Of a stretch of DNA of 64,000 nt, positions 40,303-49,724 are shown piece by piece; the stretch's first letter is position 1; each line of letters opens with the position of its first letter. Below the pieces are notes generated by a model. The model was given only the letters and a program-made list of their open reading frames with translations, searched no databases and was not told the origin of the DNA. This DNA is from Thermomicrobium roseum DSM 5159 (GTDB lineage Bacteria; Chloroflexota; Chloroflexia; Thermomicrobiales; Thermomicrobiaceae): assembly GCF_000021685.1 (NCBI RefSeq), contig NC_011961.1, forward strand, positions 310,001 to 374,000, read 5' to 3'. Position numbers and translations under genes: made by a program.

Positions 40303-40520
40303 GGGGATCGTTCCCTTTCCTGTCCCGCTGGAATGGTAACAGGCGGGACGGACAGCAGCCCAACCGGGGCATCCTCGCTCCGCGTCTCGGGGCTCGGTCC
40401 GGCCGTGCCGGTCGTTCTCAGTGGCCGGGTTCGGCTCGTATCCGTGACCCATCTCGACCGCTCGCCGAGATGAGCCAAAGATGCCAGCATCGGCGAGCGG
40501 ACGGCTCGCTGCTCTCACCC

Positions 40521-41810
40521 TCAGGAGCGGCTGACGGTCCGGAGTCCATCAGCGAAGACGGTCAGCGCGCGCTCGAGTTGCTCCCACGTGATGGTGAGCG
40601 GCGGTTGGAAGCGGACCACGTTCCCCTCTTGCCCGCCGACCCCGATGAGGACCCCGTGCTCGCGGCAGTAGGCGCGCAAGGCTGCGGCTTGCTTGGCCGC
40701 TGGCTGCTTGGTCCGGCGATCACTGACCAGTTCCACACCGATCATCAGGCCGAGCCCGCGTACGTCGCCGATCAGCTCGTGCTCGGCAGCCAGTTCCCGG
40801 AGTTGTGCGAGTGCCTGTTCACCCTTGCGAGCCGCTTGACCTGGCAGGTCCTCCTCCAGCATGACCTCGATGTTCGCCAGCGCTGCCGCGCAGGATACCG
40901 GGTTACCGCCGAAGGTCGAGAGGTGCTCGCCGGGCTGGAAGGCGTCGGCGATCTCGGCGCGGGCGATGCAGGCCGAGAGCGGGAAGCCATCGGCGATCCC
41001 CTTGGCCATCACCATGATGTCCGGCTCGACGCCGTAATGCTCGATGGCGAAGAGCTTGCCGGTGCGACCGAAGCCGCTTTGCACCTCGTCGACGATGAAC
41101 AAGATGCCGTAGCGATCGAGCACCTCTTTGACGTAGCGAAAGTAATTGGCTGGCGGCACGATGATGCCGCCCTCGCCCAGCACCGGCTCGGCGATGAAGG
41201 CCGCGACGTTGCCGGACGTTTGGTACTTGATCGCCCACTCGACCATGTCCGCGCAGCGCTGGGCGAGGACTTCCGGATCGTCGGTCCCGAAGGGATTACG
41301 GTAGAGGTAAGGTGCCGGAGCGAACGCGACGCCGGGAAGGTACGGTCCGCCGCGCTTCTTGCGCAGCATGTTGCCGGTGACCGAAAGCGTACCGACCGTT
41401 CGACCGTGGAAGGAGTGGGTCAGCGCGATGAACTCGTTGCGTCCAGTGTAGGCCTTGGCCATGCGGAGCGCCGTCTCGATCCCCTCGGCCCCGCTGTTGC
41501 CGAAGAACGTCTTCTTGAGTGCACCCGGCGTGATTTGGGCGAGCCGCTCGGCCAGATCGGCGACCACCGGAACGTGATAGACGTAGCTGGCGGCATGCAC
41601 CAGCTTGTCGGCCTGCGCTTTGGCTGCGGCGACTACTTTGGGATGGCAATGACCAGCATTGGTGACCGCGATTCCGGCGAAGCAGTCGATATACTCGCGT
41701 CCTGAGGTGTCGACGACGGTCGCACCGCTGGCGCGCTCCACCACGACCGGCTCCACTGCTGCCACGAAGCTGGTGCAGACATACTCGCGATACTTCTGGA
41801 TCGTTTCCAT
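40521..41810 (-). CDS. Class III PLP-dependent aminotransferase (4-aminobutyrate / acetylornithine type)
   Basis: 429 aa, fold type I. Cofactor-site segments are GNSGAEGIETALRMA, THSFHGRTVGTLSVTG, and LFIVDEVQSGFGRTG with the PLP aspartate. The Schiff-base lysine is in DIMVMAKGIADGFPLSA, and STFGGNPVSCAAAL follows. The N-terminal half (FAGIAVTNAGHCHPKVVAAA) fits GABA or acetylornithine aminotransferases equally; length favours GABA/beta-alanine type. GGGGAGCTGCCG precedes the ATG. Transcribed away from the MFS genes. Confidence 0.9.
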   Translation of the reverse strand: METIQKYREYVCTSFVAAVEPVVVERASGATVVDTSGREYIDCFAGIAVTNAGHCHPKVVAAAKAQADKLVHAASYVYHVPVVADLAERLAQITPGALKKTFFGNSGAEGIETALRMAKAYTGRNEFIALTHSFHGRTVGTLSVTGNMLRKKRGGPYLPGVAFAPAPYLYRNPFGTDDPEVLAQRCADMVEWAIKYQTSGNVAAFIAEPVLGEGGIIVPPANYFRYVKEVLDRYGILFIVDEVQSGFGRTGKLFAIEHYGVEPDIMVMAKGIADGFPLSACIARAEIADAFQPGEHLSTFGGNPVSCAAALANIEVMLEEDLPGQAARKGEQALAQLRELAAEHELIGDVRGLGLMIGVELVSDRRTKQPAAKQAAALRAYCREHGVLIGVGGQEGNVVRFQPPLTITWEQLERALTVFADGLRTVSRS

Positions 41811-41949
41811 CGGCAGCTCCCCTCGGTTTCCGGATCCGAACCGGCAAAAACGTTCCTGTTCGCTCGACTCATTCTACCCGACGGGCACAGCCCGTCTTCA
41901 ACCGGAGAGTCAGGAGCATGGTAGCATCGTCGAAGCGTGGGGGGAGCCG

Positions 41950-43230
41950 ATGGCAGCACATGGCGGACAACCAGTGTGGAGGGAGCAGAGGGGCATCCTC
42001 CACTCGTTGCGAACATATCCAGCGTTCCGGCTCTTGTTCGGGACGACCCTGACGACGAACGCTGCTTTCTGGATGTGGTCGCTCCTGATCGGCTGGCTGG
42101 CTCTGGTCCTCACCGATTCCCCTTTCTTCGTCGGCTTGACCGGTTTTCTCAACGGCATCCCGATGCTCCTGGTCAGCCTGCCGGCGGGAGTACTGATCGA
42201 TCGGCTCGATCGCCGCCTGGTGCTGTTCGTGGCTCAAGTGGTGGTCGCACTGGCCACTGTCAGTCTCGTGCTGCTGCTCTGGCTGGAGCGATTGACACCT
42301 TGGCAGTTGCTCCTGGCGGCGTTCGTCTCCGGGGCGGGTATGGCAGTCGTTTTCACGACGAGGAGTGCCTTGGTCGCCAACCTGGTCGGGCGCGAGGCGC
42401 TGGCCAATGCGGTTGCATTGATCTCGACTGCGCAGAATGCGCCTCGCATCGTCGGCCCGGCACTGGCTGGGCCGCTCGTCAGCGCCTTCGGTTTGACGGG
42501 AGCCTTCGCGGTCTGCGCGCTGTTTCAGGTTGCGTCGGTCGGTATCACGTGGCGCTTGCCGGCCGTGCGACCCTCGGGTAACCGGTCGCCGTTTTGGGGA
42601 GCGTTCGTCGAGGGTCTGGTGACGGTCTGGCGTCGCGAACAGCTCCTCGCCTTGATGGCGCTGGCGACCTTACCAACGCTGCTCATTTTCCCTTACATGA
42701 ACCTTTTGCCGGTTTTCGCGCGGGACGAGCTCAGGTTAGGGGCGACCGGACTGGGCGTGCTGATGGCACTGAACGGGCTCGGTGCGGTCATCGGATCGGT
42801 CGCGGTCGCTGCCCGGCGAGAGTGGGGGGAATCGCCGCGCGTGCTCGTGGCGACGGTGCTGCTGTTCGCGGCAGCGGTGTTCGCCTTTGCGCAGACGAGC
42901 GTGCCCTGGCTCGCGGCGGCGTTCCTCTCGATCGCCGGGGTGATGGGCGCAGTCTACATGGCGACGACGAATACGTTGCTGCAGTTGGCCGTGGAGGACG
43001 AGATCCGCGGTCGCGTGCTGAGCGTCTATCTCTTGACCTGGGGGCTGCTCCCGATCGGGACATTGCCGGCCGGAGCGGTGGCTGACCATTGGGGTGCGCC
43101 GCTGGCGGTGAGCCTGCTGGTCGTGCTGGCGGTTCTCGCTATCGGAGCGGTGGCGCTCCGCTTCCCGCTGCTTCGCCGATCGTCGCTCGTTTCCGAGCAG
43201 CGTTTTTCGGCCGGCACTGGCCGGTCATGA
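41950..43230 (+). CDS. MFS transporter (MFS_3 / EntS-like)
   Basis: 426 aa, twelve helices, beginning LRTYPAFRLLFGTTLTTNAAFWMWSL, the start typical of the MFS_3 group. Loop 2-3 carries a LPAGVLIDRLDRR motif (variant of GxxxDRxGRR). Loop 8-9 has a similar VAARREWG end. ATG 41950 after GGGGGAG is chosen over a long upstream shadow frame. Twelve bases separate it from a second MFS gene; both may be efflux pumps. Substrates unknown. Confidence 0.88.
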   Translation: MAAHGGQPVWREQRGILHSLRTYPAFRLLFGTTLTTNAAFWMWSLLIGWLALVLTDSPFFVGLTGFLNGIPMLLVSLPAGVLIDRLDRRLVLFVAQVVVALATVSLVLLLWLERLTPWQLLLAAFVSGAGMAVVFTTRSALVANLVGREALANAVALISTAQNAPRIVGPALAGPLVSAFGLTGAFAVCALFQVASVGITWRLPAVRPSGNRSPFWGAFVEGLVTVWRREQLLALMALATLPTLLIFPYMNLLPVFARDELRLGATGLGVLMALNGLGAVIGSVAVAARREWGESPRVLVATVLLFAAAVFAFAQTSVPWLAAAFLSIAGVMGAVYMATTNTLLQLAVEDEIRGRVLSVYLLTWGLLPIGTLPAGAVADHWGAPLAVSLLVVLAVLAIGAVALRFPLLRRSSLVSEQRFSAGTGRS

Positions 43231-43242
43231 GGGTGCCGAACG

Positions 43243-44463
43243 ATGCGGTGGGTGATTCCTCGCCCGTGGGTGGTACGCCAGCCGGCGCTGCGTGCGGTGC
43301 TGGGCTTGACGCTGCTCGCTGGCTTGGTGACCGGGGTCGTCGTCCCGTTTCTCTCCCTGGTGGCCCGCGAGAAAGGAGCCTCCTACGGGGCAGTCGGCCT
43401 CATGGCATCCGGCTTCCTCCTGGCGCAACTTGTGTTTCAGTTTCCGGCCGGGGCGCTGGCCGATCGGATCGGGCGAGCCAAGCCGGTGGCCGCTGGTTTG
43501 GCGATCGAGGGGCTGGCCACAGCTGGCTTTGCATTCGTCGAGGCTCCGAGCAGCTTCGTTGCCCTGCGTGTCCTGCAAGGGGTGGGACTGGCGCTGATCT
43601 ATCCGGCGGTCCGGGCGCTTATCGCCGACCTGACGCCACTGGAGCGGCGTGGCGAGGCGTATGCGGCCTTCTGGGGTGTCCTCAATGTCGGGTGGCTGCT
43701 CGGGCCGGCTGTCGGCGGGCTCTTGGCTGCGGTCGTCGGGAAGACACCGCTCGTGGTGGCGAGCGGTCTGGGTGAAGCCGCGCTGGCCCTCCCGGCTTGG
43801 CTCGCCTTCCGGCGTTTTCGCTTGCCGGAACCGAAGAGGAAAGCAGACCCGCTGGGCAGCCAGCGAAGGGCGCGCCTCCTGGGCACGGCACTCGTGGCAG
43901 CGATGCTGCTGGCCTTCGGCTTCGAGGTGCCGGTCGGCATCTTCACGGGAATCTGGAGCATCTATCTCAGCGAGATCGGAGCCTCCGAGTTGGAGTTGGG
44001 GCTCTCGTATACGGCCTTCTCGGTGGCCAATCTCGTCACGCTCCCGCTGGGTGGGAAACTGGCCAACCGGCGGCCGCGCTGGCGGCGGGTATTGGGCCTG
44101 GCGGCCCTGCTCGGTATCGTCGTGCTCGGATACGGTATCCCCTCGGTGCCGATCGTCCTGCTGCTCGGTGCACTGGAGGGGGCGATCGCTGGGCTGTTGA
44201 CACCGACGGTGGATGCCTATCTTTCGGGGATCGCCGGTGCTCAGCAGCAGGGCCGGGTGCAGGGGGCGTACACGACAGCCGGCATGAGCGGGGCAGCGTT
44301 GAGTGCACTGGGAAGTTCGGTCCTCTATTCCTGGGGACACTGGGTGCCTTTCCTGGTGGCGGGGACAGCGCTGGCGAGCCTGGCAGTACCCGCAGCCCTT
44401 CTCATGCGGCGGACCGAGCAACGGGCCGTCCGAGAAGCCGCTGTCGAAACGGTCGTCCAGTGA
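43243..44463 (+). CDS. MFS transporter (MFS_1 type)
   Basis: 406 aa, twelve helices. A normal loop 2-3 motif (AGALADRIGRAKPVAAG) and motif C-like VGWLLGPAVGG in helix 5 suggest an antiporter. The segment GGKLANRRPRWRRV is the loop 8-9 repeat. Placed right after the first MFS gene and 18 bp before the thioesterase gene. The fifth-helix glycines argue for drug or sugar efflux rather than uptake, but this is inference. Confidence 0.88.
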   Translation: MRWVIPRPWVVRQPALRAVLGLTLLAGLVTGVVVPFLSLVAREKGASYGAVGLMASGFLLAQLVFQFPAGALADRIGRAKPVAAGLAIEGLATAGFAFVEAPSSFVALRVLQGVGLALIYPAVRALIADLTPLERRGEAYAAFWGVLNVGWLLGPAVGGLLAAVVGKTPLVVASGLGEAALALPAWLAFRRFRLPEPKRKADPLGSQRRARLLGTALVAAMLLAFGFEVPVGIFTGIWSIYLSEIGASELELGLSYTAFSVANLVTLPLGGKLANRRPRWRRVLGLAALLGIVVLGYGIPSVPIVLLLGALEGAIAGLLTPTVDAYLSGIAGAQQQGRVQGAYTTAGMSGAALSALGSSVLYSWGHWVPFLVAGTALASLAVPAALLMRRTEQRAVREAAVETVVQ

Positions 44464-44481
44464 CACGGAAAGGATAGGGGT

Positions 44482-44925
44482 GTGCGGCGAGTCGCAGTCC
44501 CATTCATCGTCTATTGGGGTGATGCGGATCCGGGTGAGCTCATCTTCTATCCGAACGTGTTCCGCTACGTCATGCAAGCAGAACATGCCTTGTTCTGGGG
44601 ACTCGGCTACACGCGGCAGAAAATGCAGGAGTGGGGGGTAGTCAATCCACGCGTGCATGTGGAGGCCGATTACCATCGGCCGCTCTGGGTGCACGATCGT
44701 GGCGTCTGCCGCTTGTGGGTGAGCAAGCTCGGCCGCTCGTCTCTCCGGCTCGACTTCGCGCTGGTCAAGGACGGCGAGGACGAGCCGGCCGTCACCGGTC
44801 ATCTCGTACAGGTCTTCGTCGACGCGCGCACGATGCGTCCGGTGTCTATACCGGAAGAACTGCGAGAGGCACTGGCAGCGGAGGAGCCGGCGGGTGAGGC
44901 TGCCGACTCGCGAGGTGCCGAATAG
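44482..44925 (+). CDS. Acyl-CoA thioesterase, 4-hydroxybenzoyl-CoA thioesterase (4HBT/YbgC) family
   Basis: 147 aa hot-dog fold protein. The signature VYWGDADPGELIFYPNVFRY near the N-terminus contains the catalytic aspartate of the Pseudomonas-type 4HBT family. VHVEADYHRPLWVHDRGVC follows as the conserved second strand. GTG start with AAAGGATAGGGGT upstream. It would hydrolyse an aryl- or acyl-CoA. A 4-hydroxybenzoyl-CoA-like substrate would tie in with the aromatic island, but it lies 20 kb away with no shared regulation visible. Confidence 0.82.
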   Translation: MRRVAVPFIVYWGDADPGELIFYPNVFRYVMQAEHALFWGLGYTRQKMQEWGVVNPRVHVEADYHRPLWVHDRGVCRLWVSKLGRSSLRLDFALVKDGEDEPAVTGHLVQVFVDARTMRPVSIPEELREALAAEEPAGEAADSRGAE

Positions 44926-44976
44926 CGTCGCGGCACTCGTGGTATCCTCGTGGGTCGGAATGCGGGAGGAGCGAGG

Positions 44977-45981
44977 ATGGCGGGGAAGCCGCGTGCGTTC
45001 TCGGGAATCCAGCCGACCGGTGGCATCCACCTGGGGAACTATCTCGGGGCGATCCGGAACTGGGTGCTGCAGCAGGATCAGTATGACAATATCTTCAGCA
45101 TCGTCGACCTGCACGCGATGACGATCCCCTACGATCCGCGTGAGCTCCGGCAACGGACGCTCGAGGTGGGGAGCGTGCTCCTGGCAGCCGGGATCGATCC
45201 GGAGCGCTCGATCCTGTTCGTGCAGTCCGACGTGCGCGAACACACGGAACTGTGCTGGATCCTGGGCACGTTGGCGACGTTCGGTGAGCTGCGGCGGATG
45301 ACGCAATTCAAGGAAAAGTCGAAGGGGAACGAGCGCGTCGGGGCAGGGCTGTTCTTCTATCCGGTGCTCCAAGCAGCGGACATCTTGCTCTACGACGCAG
45401 CGGTCGTCCCCGTCGGTGAAGACCAAAAGCAGCACATCGAGCTGACGCGCGACTTGGCTATCCGCTTCAACAATACGTTCGGCGAGACGTTCGTCGTCCC
45501 GGAGCCGGATATCAAGCCGGCTGGGGCGCGCATCATGTCGTTGACTGATCCGCTCAAGAAGATGAGCAAGAGCGACCCGGATCCGGACAGCCGCATCGAG
45601 TTGCGGGATCCGCCGGAGGTGATCCGTCGCAAGATCCGCAAGGCAGTGACCGACTCGGAGACGGTGATCCGCTACGACGAAGAGCGAAAGCCAGCGATCT
45701 CCAACCTGCTCACGATCTATTCGCTCCTCTCCGGTATTCCGATCCCGGAACTGGAAGAGCGGTATGCCGGGAAAGGATACGGGCAGTTCAAGCAGGACCT
45801 GGCTGAGGTGATCATCCAGGCGCTGGCACCGATCCAACAGCGACTGGAGGAACTGGTCGCCCAGCCCGGGATCGTGATCCGCACGCTTCAAGAGGGCGCC
45901 GCCAAGGCGCGGGAACTCGCTTCGGCCAAGATGGCACTCGTGCGCGAGCGGTGCGGACTCGGACTTCCACCGCTGGACTGA
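44977..45981 (+). CDS. trpS: Tryptophanyl-tRNA synthetase
   Basis: 334 aa, class Ic. The HIGH-type motif is SGIQPTGGIHLGNYLGA at about residues 8-24, KMSKS appears as PLKKMSKSDPDPDS, and the ATP-site segment QAADILLYDAAVVPVGEDQKQH lies between. The ATG at 44977 follows GGAGGAGCGAGG; an open frame upstream to 44950 is not needed. Charges tRNA-Trp in the cytoplasm. The cupin gene follows after 14 bp. Confidence 0.97.
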   Translation: MAGKPRAFSGIQPTGGIHLGNYLGAIRNWVLQQDQYDNIFSIVDLHAMTIPYDPRELRQRTLEVGSVLLAAGIDPERSILFVQSDVREHTELCWILGTLATFGELRRMTQFKEKSKGNERVGAGLFFYPVLQAADILLYDAAVVPVGEDQKQHIELTRDLAIRFNNTFGETFVVPEPDIKPAGARIMSLTDPLKKMSKSDPDPDSRIELRDPPEVIRRKIRKAVTDSETVIRYDEERKPAISNLLTIYSLLSGIPIPELEERYAGKGYGQFKQDLAEVIIQALAPIQQRLEELVAQPGIVIRTLQEGAAKARELASAKMALVRERCGLGLPPLD

Positions 45982-45995
45982 GCGGGGAGCGCGTA

Positions 45996-46340
45996 ATGGG
46001 CGGAGCGTCATCGGTCAGTGTCGTCCAGTGGGATGTGCTCCCGGTGGAGTCCCCTCGCCCCGGTATCTTCCGGCAGACGCTGCACGGAGACCGGCAGACC
46101 GTGGTTCGCTACCGGTATGCTCCCGGATCGGTCTTTCCAGTTCATGCGCATCCCGAGGAGCAGGTGACGATGGTGCTGCGCGGGACGCTGGCGCTGGAGG
46201 TCGCGGGTAAGGAGTCGATCTGCGGACCTGGCACCGTCGTGGTCATCCCCGGTGGAGTACCCCATGGCGCACGTGTCGTGGGTGAAGAAGAGGTGGAGAC
46301 GCTGAATACGTTCGTGCCGCGGCGCACGAGCGCGCCGTGA
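45996..46340 (+). CDS. Cupin domain protein
   Basis: 114 aa, single cupin barrel. Motif 1 GSVFPVHAHPEEQVTMVLRG supplies two His and one Glu, and motif 2 PGTVVVIPGGVPHGARV supplies the last His. Start ATG 45996; upstream in-frame codons lie inside trpS. Followed 22 bp later by a small basic protein. Cupins of this size include small sensor or quercetinase-like proteins; a function cannot be assigned. Confidence 0.85.
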   Translation: MGGASSVSVVQWDVLPVESPRPGIFRQTLHGDRQTVVRYRYAPGSVFPVHAHPEEQVTMVLRGTLALEVAGKESICGPGTVVVIPGGVPHGARVVGEEEVETLNTFVPRRTSAP

Positions 46341-46362
46341 GCGGAGCGAAAGGAGCGAGGAC

Positions 46363-46584
46363 ATGGCGGTCGAATCGATGGTCAAGAAGCTGAAGCGGCA
46401 AGCTGCCAAGCGTGTCAACCAGCGGCTCAAGCAGCCCAAGCACAGTGTGCCACACCGCTACCCGTTCAAGTATCGCCAGACGTCGCGGGGACGTGTGCCG
46501 TTGACCGACGAGGATGCTCTCGCGATGATCCGCTGGCGAGCAGCGCGGCGGGCACGCAAGACACAGGCCGAACAAAAGGTCTGA
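46363..46584 (+). CDS. Small basic hypothetical protein
   Basis: 73 aa with 23 lysine or arginine residues and no hydrophobic stretch; the middle part is aromatic (HRYPFKYRQTSRG). AAAGGAGCGAGGAC precedes the ATG, a strong site. It lies 22 bp after the cupin gene and ends before the mnhG stop with convergent orientation. A nucleic-acid-binding role is plausible from charge alone; no family recognised. Confidence 0.6.
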   Translation: MAVESMVKKLKRQAAKRVNQRLKQPKHSVPHRYPFKYRQTSRGRVPLTDEDALAMIRWRAARRARKTQAEQKV

Positions 46585-46629
46585 AAGCCTCCCGCTCCTC
46601 GCCGGTGTTCGTCGAGCTCTGCCCGGACC

Positions 46630-47016
46630 TCATTCGGGCAGGGCTTCAGCTCTGTCCGGGGGTGCCGAGTGGGGAACGCTCCGGAGCTCGTGCGTCTTCG
46701 GGTGATATTGCCCGGCCAGATCGTCCTCGTGGACGAGCGGTCGGATGCCGGAAAGATAGGCAGCCCGGCCGAGCAAGTGCGCGGCGAGCGGGGTGGTCAA
46801 CAGGAAGAAGAGACTCACCAACAGGGCGTGGAGCAGCGCAGAGAGATTCCCGAGGAGCAGACCGGTCGCCGCCACGATCAAGAGGATGCCCAGGGTCCCC
46901 GCCTTGGCCGCAGCCTGCATGCGGGTGTAGAAGTCCGGCATCCGCAGAAGGCCGATGCCAGCGATCACCATGAGGAGCGCGCCGATCAGCGCCAGTAGAC
47001 CAGCTAGCACGGTCAT
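46630..47016 (-). CDS. mnhG: Na+/H+ antiporter subunit G (MnhG/MrpG)
   Basis: 128 aa, three helices. The MrpG hallmark GLLRMPDFYTRMQAAAKAGTL is at about residues 22-42, after ALIGALLMVIAGI. Its ATG overlaps the mnhF stop. The C-terminus (about 35 residues after the last helix) is hydrophilic and longer than in Bacillus. Last gene of the operon; a G/C stem (46619-46641) overlaps its 3' end and could terminate transcription. Confidence 0.93.
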   Translation of the reverse strand: MTVLAGLLALIGALLMVIAGIGLLRMPDFYTRMQAAAKAGTLGILLIVAATGLLLGNLSALLHALLVSLFFLLTTPLAAHLLGRAAYLSGIRPLVHEDDLAGQYHPKTHELRSVPHSAPPDRAEALPE

Positions 47017-47309
47017 GGTTCGCGCGTCCTCCGCTCGATGAGCGAGGCGAAAGCGACCGTGCTCAAGAACGCGATGAGGGCGAGCACGATCGCGATGTCG
47101 ACGATCGAGAGGAGTTCGAGCGTCGCACCGAGCAGGAGCAGTAAGCCGACGACTAACGAGGCCATGAAGTCGAGCGCGATGACGCGGTCCGGAATGGTGG
47201 GGCCACGGACTACCCGGACGAGGGCGAGCAGAAGTCCCACCGTGAGCAGAAGCATGCTGAGCGCGATAAGAGGAGAGACACCGGAAAAGCCGATCAGTCG
47301 CTCGCTCAT
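47013..47309 (-). CDS. mnhF: Na+/H+ antiporter subunit F (MnhF/MrpF)
   Basis: 98 aa, three helices. Conserved RVVRGPTIPDRVIALDF lies between helices 1 and 2, and ELLSIVDIAIVLALIAFLST covers helix 3. ATG 47309 overlaps the stop of mnhE; it in turn overlaps mnhG by 4 bp. A small required subunit of the multi-protein Mrp complex in the cytoplasmic membrane. Confidence 0.93.
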   Translation of the reverse strand: MSERLIGFSGVSPLIALSMLLLTVGLLLALVRVVRGPTIPDRVIALDFMASLVVGLLLLLGATLELLSIVDIAIVLALIAFLSTVAFASLIERRTREP

Positions 47310-47779
47310 CGCAGAACCTCCAGGAGGCGAGCTTCCAGACCACGCTTCACTTCGGTCAGGAATGTCTGCCGATCGCGGGCGTACATGGCGTGGACATAAA
47401 GTGTTCGGCGGTCGGCCGAGATGTCCAGTGAGAGGGTCCCCGGAGTGAGCGTGAGAAAGTTCGCCAAGAGCGTGATCTCGGTCTCGGTGGCAGCATCGAG
47501 CGGGACAGCGATGATACGGGGAGTGGCTCGCAGGCGCGGAGTGAGCGAGTCGTAGGCGATCTGAAGAGAACTCAGGAGGAGTTCCGCAAAGAAAAAAGCG
47601 ATGAAGCGCAGCCCACGCAGGATGCGTCCGCTGTACTGTGCCGTGCCCCAGAGTGGCTCGAGCGTGGCGAGCACGAGAAATCCGAGCACGTAGCCGAGTA
47701 GCAGTTGGGGAACGGTGAAGCGGCCGACTGCCATAGCCCAGACGAGGGCGAGCAGAAGATTGAGCAGGAACAGCGTCAC
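47306..47779 (-). CDS. mnhE: Na+/H+ antiporter subunit E (MnhE/MrpE)
   Basis: 157 aa. Two N-terminal helices are followed by a soluble cytoplasmic domain with the family strand TEITLLANFLTLTPGTLSL and a C-terminal YVHAMYARD segment. ATG 47779 overlaps mnhD by 4 bp. Normal length and order for an Mrp operon. Confidence 0.92.
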   Translation of the reverse strand: MTLFLLNLLLALVWAMAVGRFTVPQLLLGYVLGFLVLATLEPLWGTAQYSGRILRGLRFIAFFFAELLLSSLQIAYDSLTPRLRATPRIIAVPLDAATETEITLLANFLTLTPGTLSLDISADRRTLYVHAMYARDRQTFLTEVKRGLEARLLEVLR

Positions 47780-49293
47780 GGTGCACCTCCGATCGATGCG
47801 AGTGCTGGTGATCCGAGCTGGCCGAGCACGGCTCGCTGGTAGATCTGAGGATCGAGCAGTTGGTCTGCTGCGCGAGTCGCCAAAACCAGGAGCGGCTCAC
47901 TGGCGGTGCCGAGCAGGACCGTCACTGCCGCGAGCACGAGGACTGGCAGCAGGAGGAGGGTTGAGAGTGGCTGGCGAGGCGGATCCTCGACCGGTCGCGG
48001 TTTCCAGAAAGCCTCGTTCCAGATCTTGAGCATGGAGAGAAGAGTGAACAAGCTCACGATGACGGCGATGGCAGTCGCCCAGTAGGCACCCGCGGCCAGT
48101 CCAGCGCGGATGACGAGCAGCTTGGCCAGGAAGCCGGAGAGCGGTGGAAGACCGGCCAAGGAGAACGCGGGAACTAAAAAGAGGAGTCCGAGCCAGGGAC
48201 GAGCACGGTAGAGGGCGCCGAGGTCGCTGAGCCGGCTGCTCCCGCCGAGTCGTTCGATCAGGCCGCCGATGAGAAACAGGTTCGTCTTCACCACGATGTG
48301 GTGGACCAGATAGAAGACGCTGCTGGCGAGACCGAGCGGGGTCAGCAGCGCAAGGCCGAAGATCATGTAGCCGATCTGGCTGACGATATGAAAGGAGAGG
48401 ATGCGACGGACATCCTGCTGGGCCAATGCGCCCAGCACACCGGTCAGCATGGTCAGGGCGGCGCAGACCAAGAGGAGACGATGCGACCAACCCGGATCGT
48501 GAACGAAGAGGAGCGTGAAGATGCGAATGAGCGAGTACACACCGACCTTGGTCAGGAGACCAGCGAAGAGTGCGGAGACCGGCACCGGTGGCGTGTGATA
48601 GGAAGCAGGGAGCCAGAAGAAGAGCGGGAAGACCGCGGCCTTGATGCCGAAGGCGATGCCGAAGAGCACAGCGAGAAGATCCAGCACGAGCGGGTCGATG
48701 CCGAGTACCGCTCGGCTCAGGTGGGCGAAGTTGAGCGTGCCAGTCACGCCGTAGAGGACGCCGACCGCACTCAGGAAAAAGGCGGAGGCGAGCAGGTTCA
48801 AGGCGACGTACTTGAGTCCACCTTCGACCTGCCCTCGCTCGGCACCGAGGACGAGCAACACGAACGAGGACATGAGCAGGATCTCGAACCAGACGTACAA
48901 GTTGAAGATGTCGCCAGTGAGGAACGTGCCGTTGACGCCGAAGAGCAAGGCGAAAATGAGCGGATAGTACCCGAGGCGCTCGCGGGCGGGATCGATCCAG
49001 GCGGTGGAATAGAGCACGGTCGCCCAGGCGACGAGCGTGCAGACGAGCAGCATGAGTACGCTGAGCAAATCGGCCACCAAGACGATTCCGTAGGGCGGTG
49101 GCCAAGAACCGATCGCGACGACGAGGAGTCCATCCCGCGCCACCTGCAGGGTCAACCCGCTGACGAGCACGAGGAGAACGGTTGCGCTCGTGATAGCCAC
49201 GAAGTGGCTCGCTCGACGGTTGTGGCGAGTCACGAAGAGGAGGAGGCTCGAGCCGAGCGGTAGCAGGAGCGGGAGACTCAGGAGGAGACCCAT
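47776..49293 (-). CDS. mnhD: Na+/H+ antiporter subunit D (MnhD/MrpD)
   Basis: 505 aa, fourteen helices, related to respiratory complex I NuoM/NuoN. The central ion-pathway segment contains the conserved glutamate in LYVWFEILLMSSFVLL and lysine in FGIKAAVFPLFFWLP. HIVSQIGYMIFGLAL and LVHHIVVKTNLFLIGGL follow. Start 49293 overlaps mnhC by 16 bp. Together with MnhA it forms the proton-moving core of the antiporter. Confidence 0.95.
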   Translation of the reverse strand: MGLLLSLPLLLPLGSSLLLFVTRHNRRASHFVAITSATVLLVLVSGLTLQVARDGLLVVAIGSWPPPYGIVLVADLLSVLMLLVCTLVAWATVLYSTAWIDPARERLGYYPLIFALLFGVNGTFLTGDIFNLYVWFEILLMSSFVLLVLGAERGQVEGGLKYVALNLLASAFFLSAVGVLYGVTGTLNFAHLSRAVLGIDPLVLDLLAVLFGIAFGIKAAVFPLFFWLPASYHTPPVPVSALFAGLLTKVGVYSLIRIFTLLFVHDPGWSHRLLLVCAALTMLTGVLGALAQQDVRRILSFHIVSQIGYMIFGLALLTPLGLASSVFYLVHHIVVKTNLFLIGGLIERLGGSSRLSDLGALYRARPWLGLLFLVPAFSLAGLPPLSGFLAKLLVIRAGLAAGAYWATAIAVIVSLFTLLSMLKIWNEAFWKPRPVEDPPRQPLSTLLLLPVLVLAAVTVLLGTASEPLLVLATRAADQLLDPQIYQRAVLGQLGSPALASIGGAP

Positions 49294-49721
49294 GCGCGCT
49301 CCTCCTCTCCCCGAACCAAGCCGTCCTCCTCGTCTGCCGTGATCGGGCGATGAGCGGGCGCCGGTACCTCACCGAGCCGGTCAGTCGCCGTCAGGTCGTC
49401 CAAGTCATCAGTGCGGAGCGCCCGGTACGTCCGGTAGACGAGCGCGACCGCGAAGACCAGCACACCGAAACTGATGACGATGGCTGTCAGGATGAGTGCT
49501 TGCGGAAGCGGGTCGGCGCTTGGTAACGAGACTGTCGTTCGACCCTCCGGGACGAGGGGCGGACGCCCGCGCACGAGGCCTCCGGCAAGGAAGATCAGAA
49601 GATTCGCCCCGTTTCCCAACAAGATCAGGCCGACGAGCATCTTGACGATGCTGCGGCGCAACAAAAGGTACAACCCAGCGCCGTACAGGACACCGATCAT
49701 CGCGACGAAGAAAAGTTCCAT
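49278..49721 (-). CDS. mnhC: Na+/H+ antiporter subunit C (MnhC/MrpC)
   Basis: 147 aa, three helices, homologous to complex I NuoK. Key segment is LLLRRSIVKMLVGLILLGNGANLLIFLAGG, and QALILTAIVISFGVLVFAVAL covers helix 3. The C-terminus extends about 35 charged residues beyond helix 3, overlapping mnhD by 16 bp. Start at 49721, three bases after mnhB ends. Confidence 0.94.
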   Translation of the reverse strand: MELFFVAMIGVLYGAGLYLLLRRSIVKMLVGLILLGNGANLLIFLAGGLVRGRPPLVPEGRTTVSLPSADPLPQALILTAIVISFGVLVFAVALVYRTYRALRTDDLDDLTATDRLGEVPAPAHRPITADEEDGLVRGEEERAWVSS

Positions 49722-49724
49722 CGT

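Noticed and set aside
43225..46011. 928-codon minus-strand open frame across MFS, thioesterase and trpS genes
   Set aside because: It is antisense to four convincing genes, rich in His/Arg/Gln, with no recognisable domain.
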